Shown here: piece after piece, positions 1 to 8,394 of the stretch
Layout: every line of letters starts with the position of its first letter
How positions within the stretch are numbered: position 1 is the first letter of the stretch
Origin: a virus
Direction: 5' to 3' (one strand)
DNA length: 39,733 bases
IMG/VR virus record: IMGVR_UViG_3300026130_000434
Span: 1-39,733 of that record
Notes under the pieces: model-generated
Database searches by the model: none
Told to the model about the DNA's origin: nothing
What the model saw: the letters and a program-made list of their open reading frames with translations, nothing else
Made by a program: the position numbers and the translations under genes

Positions 1-26
1 TATCAAGGCTGCTTAAGGAGATTATC

Positions 27-311
27 ATGTCAGTAGAAAACATTATTAACGATATCCGTGCTGTTCGTTCACCAGAAGAAATGCGTGAAATCATAGATGC
101 GGTTAATCTTCAAATGACATTCCTGTCCCGTCAAAACATTCGTCAATTTACAGTAGGCGACAAGGCTAAATTCACAACTGGTACTGGTAAGACGGTAGTT
201 GGCACGGTGACTAAAGTGAACCGTAAGACTGTACAGGTTCGTGAGAGTAACAACAATAGTTTGTTTGGTACACTGTACAAAGTACCAGCGAGTATACTAG
301 AACGTGCATAA
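27..311 (+). CDS. Small protein with a possible KOW/SH3-like barrel
   Basis: A 94-residue protein preceded by a clear AAGGAG ribosome binding site at 15-20. I do not recognise the family firmly. The first 38 residues look helical. Residues 43-75 (VGDKAKF, then GTVTKVNRKTVQV) have the alternating hydrophobic and Gly pattern of a small KOW or SH3-like beta barrel, as in many phage nucleic-acid-binding proteins. The role is unknown; nucleic acid or ribosome binding is only a guess from the fold pattern. It ends just before a late-promoter-like box and a sigma70-like promoter serving the next genes. Confidence 0.6.
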   Translation: MSVENIINDIRAVRSPEEMREIIDAVNLQMTFLSRQNIRQFTVGDKAKFTTGTGKTVVGTVTKVNRKTVQVRESNNNSLFGTLYKVPASILERA

Positions 312-344
312 ATAGTTGAGTGATACTGGACACGGTGTTATAAT
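307..344 (+). promoter_or_regulatory. Late box CATAAATA followed by a sigma70-like promoter
   Basis: CATAAATA at 307-314 matches the T4 late promoter box with one change. Directly after it, TTGAGT (316-321) and TATAAT (339-344) are separated by 17 bp, a near-consensus sigma70 promoter for the gene at 365. Early and late transcription from the same gap is inferred. Confidence 0.65.
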
Positions 345-364
345 GTATTAAATGAGGAATACTA

Positions 365-661
365 ATGAAATTTGAAAAGATTGAATATCACAGTGTACAT
401 AGTCATTTGTACTTTGATATACCAGACGAGGATATCATAAAAGAGTTTGGTTCGTTACAGCGATTCCAAGAAATTCTATCTCATGTAGAATGTGAAAATA
501 ATTTTGACGAACCAGATGGGGAAGAACCAACTGACGAAGAATATGACAAATTCTTTGAAATTCAATCATGGTATGGTCATGTAGACCGCGAAGATGATTG
601 GTTCAATGAACGCAAAGGCGGGTTTGAAGTTGGTTATAGAATTATAGAAGAGGACGAATAA
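365..661 (+). CDS. Acidic hypothetical protein
   Basis: A 98-residue, strongly acidic protein rich in Asp, Glu, Trp and aromatic residues, with no recognised domain, no signal peptide and no membrane segment. It has an AATGAGGAAT ribosome binding region and lies behind the sigma70-like promoter at 316-344. It appears to start a run of closely spaced small genes reaching 1962. Small acidic proteins are common among phage early genes, where some act as DNA mimics or inhibitors, but nothing here shows such a role. Confidence 0.6.
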   Translation: MKFEKIEYHSVHSHLYFDIPDEDIIKEFGSLQRFQEILSHVECENNFDEPDGEEPTDEEYDKFFEIQSWYGHVDREDDWFNERKGGFEVGYRIIEEDE

Positions 662-662
662 C

Positions 663-827
663 ATGTCTAATATAACAATTATGATGGTATTGACCATCGT
701 AGGTTTCGCATCATATTTTAGTTACCGTCAAGGTATGTTATATGGTGGTAAGATTACACTACAAGCATTGGAAGCAGAGGGTATAATCACCATAGAACGT
801 GAAGACAAAACCGTAAAAAAGATGTAA
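663..827 (+). CDS. Small single-span membrane protein
   Basis: A 54-residue reading frame whose ATG is one base after the preceding stop. Residues 5-22 form one hydrophobic stretch (ITIMMVLTIVGFASYF), followed by a polar, charged tail of about 30 residues. The gap it fills would otherwise be empty, and its end is followed by the GTAAGGAG ribosome binding site of the next gene, so it fits the operon. Function unknown; small phage membrane proteins include holin-accessory and superinfection proteins, but no specific call is possible. Confidence 0.55.
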   Translation: MSNITIMMVLTIVGFASYFSYRQGMLYGGKITLQALEAEGIITIEREDKTVKKM

Positions 828-839
828 GGAGAAAATCCA

Positions 840-1031
840 ATGGCTTATAATGGACCAGAAAGACGTATATCATCATCATTTCGCCGTTGGTGTCATGAAA
901 TGTGGTTTAGACATTCTGACGAAGTTTTGGATTGGACAGGTAAGACACCAGAATATACCGCAACACAGTATTTTAATCAATACAAGTGGTGGTTAAAACG
1001 TGAATATCAACATGCTACGGATAGAACGTGA
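840..1031 (+). CDS. Hypothetical Trp/Arg-rich small protein
   Basis: A 63-residue basic protein with many Trp and Arg residues. It starts after a good ribosome binding site (AAGGAG at 827-832) and overlaps the start of the next gene by about 20 bases, typical of translational coupling in phage operons. The opening MAYNGPERR is reminiscent of short phage proteins with an N-terminal YxGPERR segment. Function unknown. Confidence 0.55.
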   Translation: MAYNGPERRISSSFRRWCHEMWFRHSDEVLDWTGKTPEYTATQYFNQYKWWLKREYQHATDRT

Positions 1032-1266
1032 TTCGATAGATGACATAGCAGTTGATAGTCTATTGCATCATTATCAACAGATTAAACAACGTGCCAGTGA
1101 ATTAAAATCAATGGATAGAGCATTACGTCCGTATGATGAAGTCATTGGCATAGGTCAAAATCTTAGAGCAATAGAAATAGTACTAGAGTATTACGGGATA
1201 TCGGATATCCCAGGAGCATTGGAGTTATACAATGACGATATCAAAGCCGTGGACTCAATAGAATAA
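1012..1266 (+). CDS. Hypothetical small helical protein
   Basis: An 84-residue protein predicted mainly helical and without recognised motifs. An upstream GTG at 1000 is possible; I chose ATG 1012 because it gives a more usual overlap with the preceding gene. The gene sits six bases before the cell-wall hydrolase gene, so the two are probably co-transcribed. Function unknown. Confidence 0.5.
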   Translation: MLRIERDSIDDIAVDSLLHHYQQIKQRASELKSMDRALRPYDEVIGIGQNLRAIEIVLEYYGISDIPGALELYNDDIKAVDSIE

Positions 1267-1272
1267 TACATT

Positions 1273-1962
1273 ATGAAAAGATTAATACATTCCCATATGG
1301 CAATATCGCTTGCCGTAGTTGTGGGTCTTGTTTATCTTGCAACACAAGATTACAAGCACCGAATGCAACTTCTTAATACCCAAATTAAAATATCAGAACA
1401 GTTGGACGAACTTAACACCGCAGAAATCATTGTTAAGGTAGAACAGCCAGAACAAATTGCTACTATCCCTGAACCGCCAAACGAAACTATCATAATCACT
1501 GAACCAACAGGTGAGCCAGGACGATTAGATGAAACCCTACACCCAGATGTATATTGTCTTGCAAAGAACGCATTTTTTGAAGCAAGTATAGATAATTTGG
1601 CAGGTATGGCAGCAGTAGCAGATGTTGTATTGAACAGAGTAGAGGACACTAGGTATCCAAATACGGTATGCGGTGTTATACAAGCAGGCAAGAAAGATGA
1701 TAATGGCAATCCAATAAAGAATCGTTGTGCATTTTCTTGGTATTGTGATGGCAAGGATGATGATGTGCCACGAGAAACAGAAAACTGGAAACGTGCTAAA
1801 ACTATCGCATGGAACTTAATCAAGAATGGCAAATACCGTGGCATTAGTGATGGTGCAACACATTATCACGCTACATATGTAAAACCAAAATGGATAAAGG
1901 ATAAAGGTATGGTAGAAGCAGGTAGAATAGGCGAACATATTTTTTACCGTTGGGAGCGATAA
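1273..1962 (+). CDS. SleB-type cell wall hydrolase, membrane anchored
   Basis: A 229-residue protein that probably cleaves peptidoglycan. Residues 8-26 form an uncleaved signal-anchor-like hydrophobic segment, then a Pro/Thr-rich linker (about 60-90), then a SleB/CwlJ-type hydrolase domain (Hydrolase_2, about 95-229). Family hallmarks visible include AKNAFFEAS, with the conserved Glu, followed by AVADVVLNRV, CAFSWYCDG and GATHYHATYVKPKW. In tailed phages this family serves as endolysin or in spore and cell wall lysis. A second, unrelated hydrolase (GH19) lies at 21439, so this one may act at another stage, such as infection or lysis from the inner membrane. It is probably the last gene of the 365-1962 run, since a new promoter follows. 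Confidence 0.85.
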   Translation: MKRLIHSHMAISLAVVVGLVYLATQDYKHRMQLLNTQIKISEQLDELNTAEIIVKVEQPEQIATIPEPPNETIIITEPTGEPGRLDETLHPDVYCLAKNAFFEASIDNLAGMAAVADVVLNRVEDTRYPNTVCGVIQAGKKDDNGNPIKNRCAFSWYCDGKDDDVPRETENWKRAKTIAWNLIKNGKYRGISDGATHYHATYVKPKWIKDKGMVEAGRIGEHIFYRWER

Positions 1963-1965
1963 GAC

Positions 1966-1995
1966 TTGATATCTTAGTCGTATATATGTTATACT
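1966..1995 (+). promoter_or_regulatory. Sigma70-like promoter
   Basis: TTGATA (1966-1971) and TATACT (1990-1995) with an 18 bp spacer, 31 bp before the gene at 2026, which also has a GGAG ribosome binding site. Confidence 0.65.
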
Positions 1996-2025
1996 AACAC
2001 ATAAACTTTAACTGGAGTTAACTAT

Positions 2026-2625
2026 ATGGCAACACTAGAAGATATCTTCACTGTAGATATGTTTCAACCCAAAATAAGCAGTCTACAAATTCCACTACCA
2101 AAAAACATCAAAGGGTTACTAGATGAGTTGGATGCAGTACCGTCAGGCTCTAGAGCAATGCGTCAACGGTTCGAAGAAAACTTGGCATTTGATTTACTAT
2201 CATTTGATGGTACCGCAGAGGATGCTAACTTAGATGCAAGGTGGAAATATACATATGCGTATGAGTTATTGCATCTGGTAACCGACTTAACTGATTGGGA
2301 TTTTTCAGTACAATACAGTGACTATACAGATAACAAACTTCAAGAGGCAGGATTTATGCGATACAATTTTGCCCCATACGGTGACATACTATCAGAATGT
2401 GTTTATCTATGGCAAGATAATACAGAAGAAGGATTTGTGAGTGTAGAAGTTGTTGCGAAACGAAACTTAAATCATTACAAACAAATTTGGGACCGTTTGG
2501 ATGTAGAATACTATGCTAAACATCTATGGAAAAGCAGTCCAAGATATGAAGACAAAAAAGAACACGTGGTAAAGAACATTATCACCGAACATTTTAACCA
2601 ACTTGCCGCAATGATAGATAAATAG
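2026..2625 (+). CDS. Hypothetical phage protein
   Basis: A 199-residue soluble protein, acidic overall, with no domain that I recognise. It opens MATLEDIFTVDMF and contains many aromatic residues. It has its own sigma70-like promoter and good ribosome binding site (ACTGGAG), suggesting early or middle expression. It is followed by a palindromic late-promoter region, so the next gene is likely under separate control. No signal peptide or membrane segment. Confidence 0.6.
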   Translation: MATLEDIFTVDMFQPKISSLQIPLPKNIKGLLDELDAVPSGSRAMRQRFEENLAFDLLSFDGTAEDANLDARWKYTYAYELLHLVTDLTDWDFSVQYSDYTDNKLQEAGFMRYNFAPYGDILSECVYLWQDNTEEGFVSVEVVAKRNLNHYKQIWDRLDVEYYAKHLWKSSPRYEDKKEHVVKNIITEHFNQLAAMIDK

Positions 2626-2646
2626 TTAGAACTATTTATTGGGGAG
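2617..2646 (+). promoter_or_regulatory. Palindromic late promoter next to a ribosome binding site
   Basis: A perfect 10 bp inverted repeat (ATAAATAGTT, 2618-2627; AACTATTTAT, 2630-2639; loop AG). Both arms contain a T4-late-like box, GATAAATA on the plus strand and AATAAATA on the minus strand. The 3' arm ends one base before the GGGGAG ribosome binding site (2641-2646). A transcript passing through would carry the hairpin; one starting at about 2630 would lack the 5' arm. Confidence 0.6.
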
Positions 2647-2650
2647 CGGC

Positions 2651-3604
2651 ATGCCGGTATTATTTGACAAAATAAATGAAAACGCCTTCTCCGGTACAGA
2701 ACTAACAATGCGAAAAGTAAACGAGTTGTTAGACCCTGTACTGTCAGAGAAGGTTGCTATAGCACGAGACATAAAACTATTAGAGAACGATTCACGTCCA
2801 AGAATTTATTGGGTTCATGGTATTCCAGGTGATACTCCTGCAAATCCTGCCATTGAGAATCGTACAATCAGAGATCCGGCAACACGATGGAATTACATTG
2901 ACCGCATTGTGTTTGTTAGTGAATGGCAACAAGCACAATACGCAAAGCAGTATAAACTTACTCCGAAAGAGTTAAAAGAACGTACATGTGTCATACGCAA
3001 TGCTATACACCCCATAGAAGCGCACACGAAGCCTTCAGGCAAGATTAAATTAATATACACATCCGTACCAGTACGCGGTTTAAACGTGCTGTATCAGGTG
3101 TTTAGTGAGATAGCAGATAGATATCCAAATGTTGAACTAGATGTATATTCATCTTTTAACATATACGGCATACCCCATATGGATAAACGTTTTGAGCGGT
3201 TGTTTGATGCGTTACGTGCTCATCCACAAATAAACTATTATGGTACTGTAAGTAATTCAGAATTGCGTGAAGCATTAAAGCAGAGTCATATTTTTGCTTA
3301 CCCTAGTACATTTATGGAAACCAGTTGTGTTGCATTAATAGAAGCAATGAGTGCAGGTCTATTGTGTGTACACAGTAGTATTGCCGGACTTCCAGAGACT
3401 GCCGCTGGACACACTAATATGTATGAATGGTGTACATCACCAACACACGAGAAACGATTTGCAGAACATTTAGAACGTGCTATAAAGCAATATATCAACG
3501 GTAATTTAAGTGGTATACCAGCACAACAACAATATATAAACGATAATTATTCCTGGGATGTTCGCATGGAAGAATGGAATAATTTCATCAAGGAGATAAT
3601 ATAA
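2651..3604 (+). CDS. Glycosyltransferase, GT4/group 1 type
   Basis: A 317-residue protein starting at ATG 2651, seven bases or less after GGGGAG (an upstream TTG at 2639 lies inside the hairpin and is less likely). The C-terminal half is a typical GT-B nucleotide-sugar-binding domain: IKLIYTSVPVRGL, then a FAYPST segment, then ETSCVALIEAMSAG with the E-x7-E signature, then a GLPE loop. It would transfer a sugar from a nucleotide donor to an unknown acceptor. With the GT25-type enzyme at 4850, sulfotransferases and SGNH-like proteins, it suggests a glycan decoration module acting on virion proteins, phage DNA or the host surface. Confidence 0.85.
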   Translation: MPVLFDKINENAFSGTELTMRKVNELLDPVLSEKVAIARDIKLLENDSRPRIYWVHGIPGDTPANPAIENRTIRDPATRWNYIDRIVFVSEWQQAQYAKQYKLTPKELKERTCVIRNAIHPIEAHTKPSGKIKLIYTSVPVRGLNVLYQVFSEIADRYPNVELDVYSSFNIYGIPHMDKRFERLFDALRAHPQINYYGTVSNSELREALKQSHIFAYPSTFMETSCVALIEAMSAGLLCVHSSIAGLPETAAGHTNMYEWCTSPTHEKRFAEHLERAIKQYINGNLSGIPAQQQYINDNYSWDVRMEEWNNFIKEII

Positions 3605-3605
3605 A

Positions 3606-4847
3606 ATGGCAAAAGTCAGATTTAACAATGTAGAATTAACAAAATCAGTGGGTACACGTTCTTTAATATTGCCGAGCCCTTGGTTGCAAGCAACTGAACA
3701 AAAATTACTTTCAAGTGATATAGAAGCAGAGGATCGGTTTGGGTCCGCAGTATCCATATCTGCTGATGGTAATACCGCAATTGTAGGTGCTAATCAGGAA
3801 AGCACAGACGCGAATGCGGTAGGCGCCGCATACATCTTCACTCGTTCTGGCGATGTTTGGACTGAACAACAGAAAATTCAAGCAAGTGATAAAGAAGCAC
3901 AGGATTTTTTCGGTTGGTCAGTATGCATTAGTAGCGACGGAAATATTGTAGCAGTTGGGGCAATCCAAGAAGGATCCAGTGGTTCAGTATACATCTTCAC
4001 TCGTTCTGGCGGGGTATGGACAGAACAACAGAAAATAACACCCACTACAACATCGGGAGCCAGGGTTGGAGAGAGCGTTGATATTTCAACCGATGGAAGC
4101 ACACTAATATTGGGCTGTAGAGGAGGTGATCAGGTGTTTATATACACGTATAATGGTTCGTCTTGGGTGGAAGAAGGAATTGTTACACCTGATATCCCTA
4201 CCAATAGATTCGGACTATCGGTGTCGTTGACTAGTGACGGCAACATTGCCGTTGTTGGTGCGCCTTGGGATAGTAGTGTATCTTCACAGGAAGGTTCTGT
4301 GTGGATATATCAACGTATAGGAACATCGTGGGGCAATAAGATTCAAAAATTAACTGCACCAGATGCCGCTACCAGTGACCAGTTCGGTAATTCAGTTAAT
4401 ATATCAGATGATGGCAACACGATATTTGTTGGAGCCTATGGAGATGATACAACTGCTACTGATGCAGGATCAGTTTATGTTTATAACAGGGATTTACAAA
4501 ATCCTACTACATGGAATTTCAGTCAAAAAATTGAACTTGATACCGCTACATCTTTTACATGGTTAGGTTATACGGTGTCTTCTAGCAATGATGCAAGTAA
4601 AATTCTTATAACCGGGTACCACCAAATAACTGCTGACCCGATTCGAACTGGTGCGGCTTATGTATACGAATTAGTTAATGGTCAATATACAAATCCCGTA
4701 CAACTACTTGCGAGTGACCGCGAAGAGTCTGATTACTTTGGTTGGTCATCTGGTATTTCAGGTGACGGAAATACCGTAATTGTGGGCGCAATCTTTGAAG
4801 ACACAGGAGGCAACAACGCTGGTGCAACATATGTTTATATGGTATAA
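3606..4847 (+). CDS. FG-GAP repeat beta-propeller protein
   Basis: A 413-residue protein beginning two bases after the glycosyltransferase stop. It has seven repeats of about 50 residues with the pattern FG-x2-V-x-IS-x-DG-N-x5-VGA, starting near DRFGSAVSIS and ending with DYFGWSSGIS, as expected of a seven-bladed integrin-like or FG-GAP propeller. Repeats 3 and 6 are the most degenerate. There is no signal peptide, so surface exposure would be on the virion. FG-GAP propellers mediate binding to proteins or glycans; a tail-fibre or capsid-decorating adhesin is the most likely role. Its position between two glycosyltransferases suggests it may itself be glycosylated. Confidence 0.85.
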   Translation: MAKVRFNNVELTKSVGTRSLILPSPWLQATEQKLLSSDIEAEDRFGSAVSISADGNTAIVGANQESTDANAVGAAYIFTRSGDVWTEQQKIQASDKEAQDFFGWSVCISSDGNIVAVGAIQEGSSGSVYIFTRSGGVWTEQQKITPTTTSGARVGESVDISTDGSTLILGCRGGDQVFIYTYNGSSWVEEGIVTPDIPTNRFGLSVSLTSDGNIAVVGAPWDSSVSSQEGSVWIYQRIGTSWGNKIQKLTAPDAATSDQFGNSVNISDDGNTIFVGAYGDDTTATDAGSVYVYNRDLQNPTTWNFSQKIELDTATSFTWLGYTVSSSNDASKILITGYHQITADPIRTGAAYVYELVNGQYTNPVQLLASDREESDYFGWSSGISGDGNTVIVGAIFEDTGGNNAGATYVYMV

Positions 4848-4849
4848 CG

Positions 4850-5560
4850 ATGAAAATAGATAGAGCATTAATCATCCGAAGACTCCGAGTTAAAGAGTCA
4901 CTAGAATATGCCGAAATGTGTGCGAAGACTTGTGAAGAACACGGTCTTCCATACGAATACATTGACGGCGTAGAATTCATGACCGGACCGGAAGCATTAG
5001 AATCTGTAGGCGTTTGGTTACAACCTGGCGTGAAAACAACAGATGGGCATCTTAACTGTCATGCTTCACATGTTAAAGCATGGCGTAGAATTGTAGAAAT
5101 AAATAAACCATGTATAATACTTGAACATGATGCTCTAGTATTAGGCGATGTTCGTAATATAGATATACCCGATATGGTTGTTACTACATTTGGTCATCGT
5201 GTTGGTTTACCTGATATGTACACTCCTATTGGACCTATCAAAGAGTTAAAACAAATTGAAAAGTCTATAGGTGTTCATGCGTGTGGGCTTACACCAGAAA
5301 CATGCCGTTGGTTGCTGAATGATTTGGAAACAAACGGTGTTAGTATTAATGTAGATGATTATCTTATCATTGAACGCCGTTCTGGGTTGCCACTGTATGT
5401 TGCTAATCCACCACAAGTAGTATGTTGGCCACGTGTTTCTACACGAGAATGGACAGACGAAAACAAAGAACAAAAGACCATGGGAGCCACATGGAGTTAT
5501 TCACATGGATTAACACCAGAATGGATTGCAGGGTTGAAAACAACTAAAAAGAGAACATAA
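4850..5560 (+). CDS. GT25-like glycosyltransferase
   Basis: A 236-residue protein matching the LPS glycosyltransferase family 25. Signs are the start IDRALIIRRL, the block GHLNCHASHVKAWRRIV (family: G-x-x-GC-x-SH-x-x-xW) and ILEHDALVLGD, which corresponds to the metal-binding EDDA segment of the family but with His in place of one Asp. That change may alter metal use. Family members transfer galactose or glucose to LPS or to collagen-like hydroxylysine. It follows the FG-GAP gene by two bases and is followed without gap by the c-di-GMP gene, forming one operon. Confidence 0.75.
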   Translation: MKIDRALIIRRLRVKESLEYAEMCAKTCEEHGLPYEYIDGVEFMTGPEALESVGVWLQPGVKTTDGHLNCHASHVKAWRRIVEINKPCIILEHDALVLGDVRNIDIPDMVVTTFGHRVGLPDMYTPIGPIKELKQIEKSIGVHACGLTPETCRWLLNDLETNGVSINVDDYLIIERRSGLPLYVANPPQVVCWPRVSTREWTDENKEQKTMGATWSYSHGLTPEWIAGLKTTKKRT

Positions 5561-8023
5561 ATGAATATAACTACACCTAAACCAGCGATTGAAATATTAC
5601 ACACTCTAATGGTTAGGTGGATTACCGTTATCGCTGTAATAGGATTATTAGCAGACTCGTTATTCATATACTACTTTGGACTTTCTACGGTCAGAAAAAC
5701 ATTAAATGAATTGTTCATTGTTGTTCTGCTAATAAATATTTTTCTATACACCTTTTCATGCTTAAATATTAAAAACTGTTTTTGGAACGTTGAACGTGCG
5801 TGGAATACTATTATTTTAGTCCTACTATGCATAGGGATTAACACATTGATTATAGACTCGGGTAATGCTTACGTTAATGCAATGAGTATTACATGGCCTG
5901 CATTGACGTTACTTGTATCAGTACTTACTGTATCACGAAAATATATAATCCCAGTTGTTATTGCGTATTCCGTAATGTTTTTGTTTGCAGGTACAATAAG
6001 CACAGTTTATGGACACAGTTTATTTCACCAAATTCTTGAGTTGTTTAATGCACATCAATACTTGGATGTTATCAACCATTACAACGTAAAAACTGATGGT
6101 GTTAAAATAACGCTGTACACGATGTTCGTAGGCACAACCGCATTTTGTGTTTCTTTGGTATTAAAGCATTTTATGCAACTAGTCATGGATGATTTAGAAA
6201 AACAAGCAAAACTTCACCGACACTATGCCCGCAGTACTGATTTGGCTGCCGACGAATTATCTAAGACTCTAGACACACTTAATACAGTCGCAGAGTCCGG
6301 TAAAATTGGATTGTTTACATATAATGTTAAGGATGATTTATTCGAAGACGTAAACACACCGTTCAGAGAGTTGTATGAATTACCTAGTGACAAGTATCAA
6401 CTTATAACATTAGACAATGTTCTTAACAAGTATCTAGATCCGTTTGTTCACACAAGCAATTTAAACTATAAAAAACTACACAACGAATTTTTACGATTTG
6501 CAGATTGGACCACTAAAAAAGAAAACACACATCGAATATACCACGAGTCAGGTGATAGGCGCAGTGTAAATGTTATTAGTACAGCAGAGTACAATGAGAA
6601 TCAAGAATTAGAAAAGATTCACGGCAGTGTATACGATGTTACTAAAGAACATGATATGAATGAAAAACTTCGTGAATTATCAGAAAACGACCCACTCACT
6701 GGTATATATTCTCGCCGAGGATTCTATAACGCAATAGAAAACTACGCGGAACAGGGTTGGGTAATACTTATAGACTTAGATTACTTCAAGGCAGTAAATG
6801 ATGCTTACGGACACGATGCCGGCGACATACTTATATCCCAAGTAGCAACGTTATTAGACAACAAAGTTCAACAGTGTAACGGTATAGTATCACGTATGGG
6901 AGGCGAAGAATATCTTATATACGTACCCTATGATATTGTTACCGGAATTGATAACGTAAAGAAATTTATATTTGACATTTTAATTAGCATTAAAAATGAA
7001 GTATTTGAATTGCCAGATGGCACTGAAATACGTAACCGTACAGCATCAGTTGGTGCCGCCTACAAAGACCCTAGTGAACCCATAGAAAGCATTATAACTC
7101 TTGCCGACCGAGCATTGTCACATGCGAAAGAAACAGGCAGAGACCGTTATGTTGTCGCAGACAAAGAATTTATGGATGTTATGCGAGCAAGAGGCGCAGA
7201 CATAACAGTAGAAGATATTCGTATAGGATTACAACTAGAACAATTTTACTATGTTGCGCAACCTATTGTTACTGCGCCGCATGGTCATATTGTAGGCTTT
7301 GAATTGTTATTGCGTTGGAATCGTAGAGGAATACAAATCAGTCCGGAATACTTTGCTGATAAAGTTGACAGATTACACCTTCAGCATCAAGATATTATTG
7401 GTGAAAAATTAATGAACAAACAACGTGAAATAATAGAAGAAATAAGCAAACATTTTCCAGATGCATATGTGAGTTATAACGTTTCTATAGATCGTTTTTC
7501 TGTGCCAGGCGGTGGGGCAGAAGTTTTAAAACGTAAGAAACAGATGCTATTTGGTATTTTAACACTTGATAAATTCGTACTAGAAATCAGCGAACACGCA
7601 GGAACATCAAGATATGACATAAACACTATTCGCAGAGAAATGAAAGTTGTTCAGAACTCAGGTATTCGAATCGCACTTGATGACTTCGGTAAGGATTCGT
7701 CTAACATAAATAGATTACAAGATTTGCCAGTAGATATTATAAAATTTGACAAATCCATTGTGGATAGTTTATCCACACAATACGAGACGGAAAATGGTTA
7801 TGTTCCAGGCTCAGGCACAAAGACTGCTTCTATACTTGCTATGTTGGCAAAACAATTAGGTAAGAAAGTTGTGGTTGAAGGCATCGAAGATGCAAAACAG
7901 TCATTATCATTCAAGACGTTTGGTGTAAATCATCAACAAGGTTTCTACTGGCACAGACCTGTTGAGAAAGATACTATTGAGAAACTTGCAAGACTACCCG
8001 AGAATTTAAAACCTGACTCCTGA
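5561..8023 (+). CDS. Membrane-bound GGDEF-EAL c-di-GMP enzyme
   Basis: An 820-residue protein with about six membrane segments (residues 18-215, MASE-like), a PAS-like region (about 240-365), a GGDEF domain and an EAL domain. The GGDEF active site reads GGEEY at 447-451, preceded by DPLTGIYSRRGF and DLDYFKAVNDAYGHD, so cyclase activity is plausible. The RxxD inhibitory site is absent (Q and G replace R and D). The EAL domain starts with ELL at Glu581, and keeps DDFG at 707-710, PVDIIKFDKSIV, the metal-site Asn and Glu residues and QGFYWHRP, so phosphodiesterase activity is also plausible. Such a full-length enzyme is rare in phages. It probably alters host c-di-GMP, hence motility and adhesion. 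It lies in the operon starting at 2651. Confidence 0.93.
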   Translation: MNITTPKPAIEILHTLMVRWITVIAVIGLLADSLFIYYFGLSTVRKTLNELFIVVLLINIFLYTFSCLNIKNCFWNVERAWNTIILVLLCIGINTLIIDSGNAYVNAMSITWPALTLLVSVLTVSRKYIIPVVIAYSVMFLFAGTISTVYGHSLFHQILELFNAHQYLDVINHYNVKTDGVKITLYTMFVGTTAFCVSLVLKHFMQLVMDDLEKQAKLHRHYARSTDLAADELSKTLDTLNTVAESGKIGLFTYNVKDDLFEDVNTPFRELYELPSDKYQLITLDNVLNKYLDPFVHTSNLNYKKLHNEFLRFADWTTKKENTHRIYHESGDRRSVNVISTAEYNENQELEKIHGSVYDVTKEHDMNEKLRELSENDPLTGIYSRRGFYNAIENYAEQGWVILIDLDYFKAVNDAYGHDAGDILISQVATLLDNKVQQCNGIVSRMGGEEYLIYVPYDIVTGIDNVKKFIFDILISIKNEVFELPDGTEIRNRTASVGAAYKDPSEPIESIITLADRALSHAKETGRDRYVVADKEFMDVMRARGADITVEDIRIGLQLEQFYYVAQPIVTAPHGHIVGFELLLRWNRRGIQISPEYFADKVDRLHLQHQDIIGEKLMNKQREIIEEISKHFPDAYVSYNVSIDRFSVPGGGAEVLKRKKQMLFGILTLDKFVLEISEHAGTSRYDINTIRREMKVVQNSGIRIALDDFGKDSSNINRLQDLPVDIIKFDKSIVDSLSTQYETENGYVPGSGTKTASILAMLAKQLGKKVVVEGIEDAKQSLSFKTFGVNHQQGFYWHRPVEKDTIEKLARLPENLKPDS

Positions 8024-8031
8024 CATAAATA
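8024..8031 (+). promoter_or_regulatory. T4-type late promoter box
   Basis: CATAAATA, with start expected near 8037 and the AAAGGAT ribosome binding site at 8047-8053 before the gene at 8062. Confidence 0.6.
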
Positions 8032-8061
8032 GGGGTACTATTATTCAAAGGATACACGATA

Positions 8062-8394
8062 ATGTTTTTACTAGATGACCATCATTTCGAACTAGCAAAT
8101 GACATAGAACGTTTAATCAATGAGTTTTCAGAAACGTTAACTGACATACAAAGTGTTGACACAACATACACCATCATATCATTGTACAAAGAAAATAAAA
8201 CGGTGGATGATACGGTGTTGAATGTTAGATTGTATATAGAAAAGTATTATCCTGATATTAACAAATTTGCGTTGGTTGAATTTCTAAACAGTCTGAGAGT
8301 AATGATGTATGTTTTTCGCAATGTGCGAATCACAGATTTTATAAATGACCAAAAAAATAATGGAGTAATTAATGCACTACAGCAAAAAGCATAA
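8062..8394 (+). CDS. Hypothetical protein
   Basis: A 110-residue protein, acidic at the start and predicted mostly helical, with no recognised motif. It follows a late promoter box and overlaps the next gene (sulfotransferase) by 23 bases, so the two are likely translated from one late mRNA. Function unknown. Confidence 0.55.
   Translation: MFLLDDHHFELANDIERLINEFSETLTDIQSVDTTYTIISLYKENKTVDDTVLNVRLYIEKYYPDINKFALVEFLNSLRVMMYVFRNVRITDFINDQKNNGVINALQQKA

Noticed and set aside
5561-8023. LapD orthologue
   Set aside because: It lacks the periplasmic LapD/MoxY domain and HAMP and keeps catalytic residues, whereas LapD has degenerate ones. The connection with the LapA-like protein is functional inference only.
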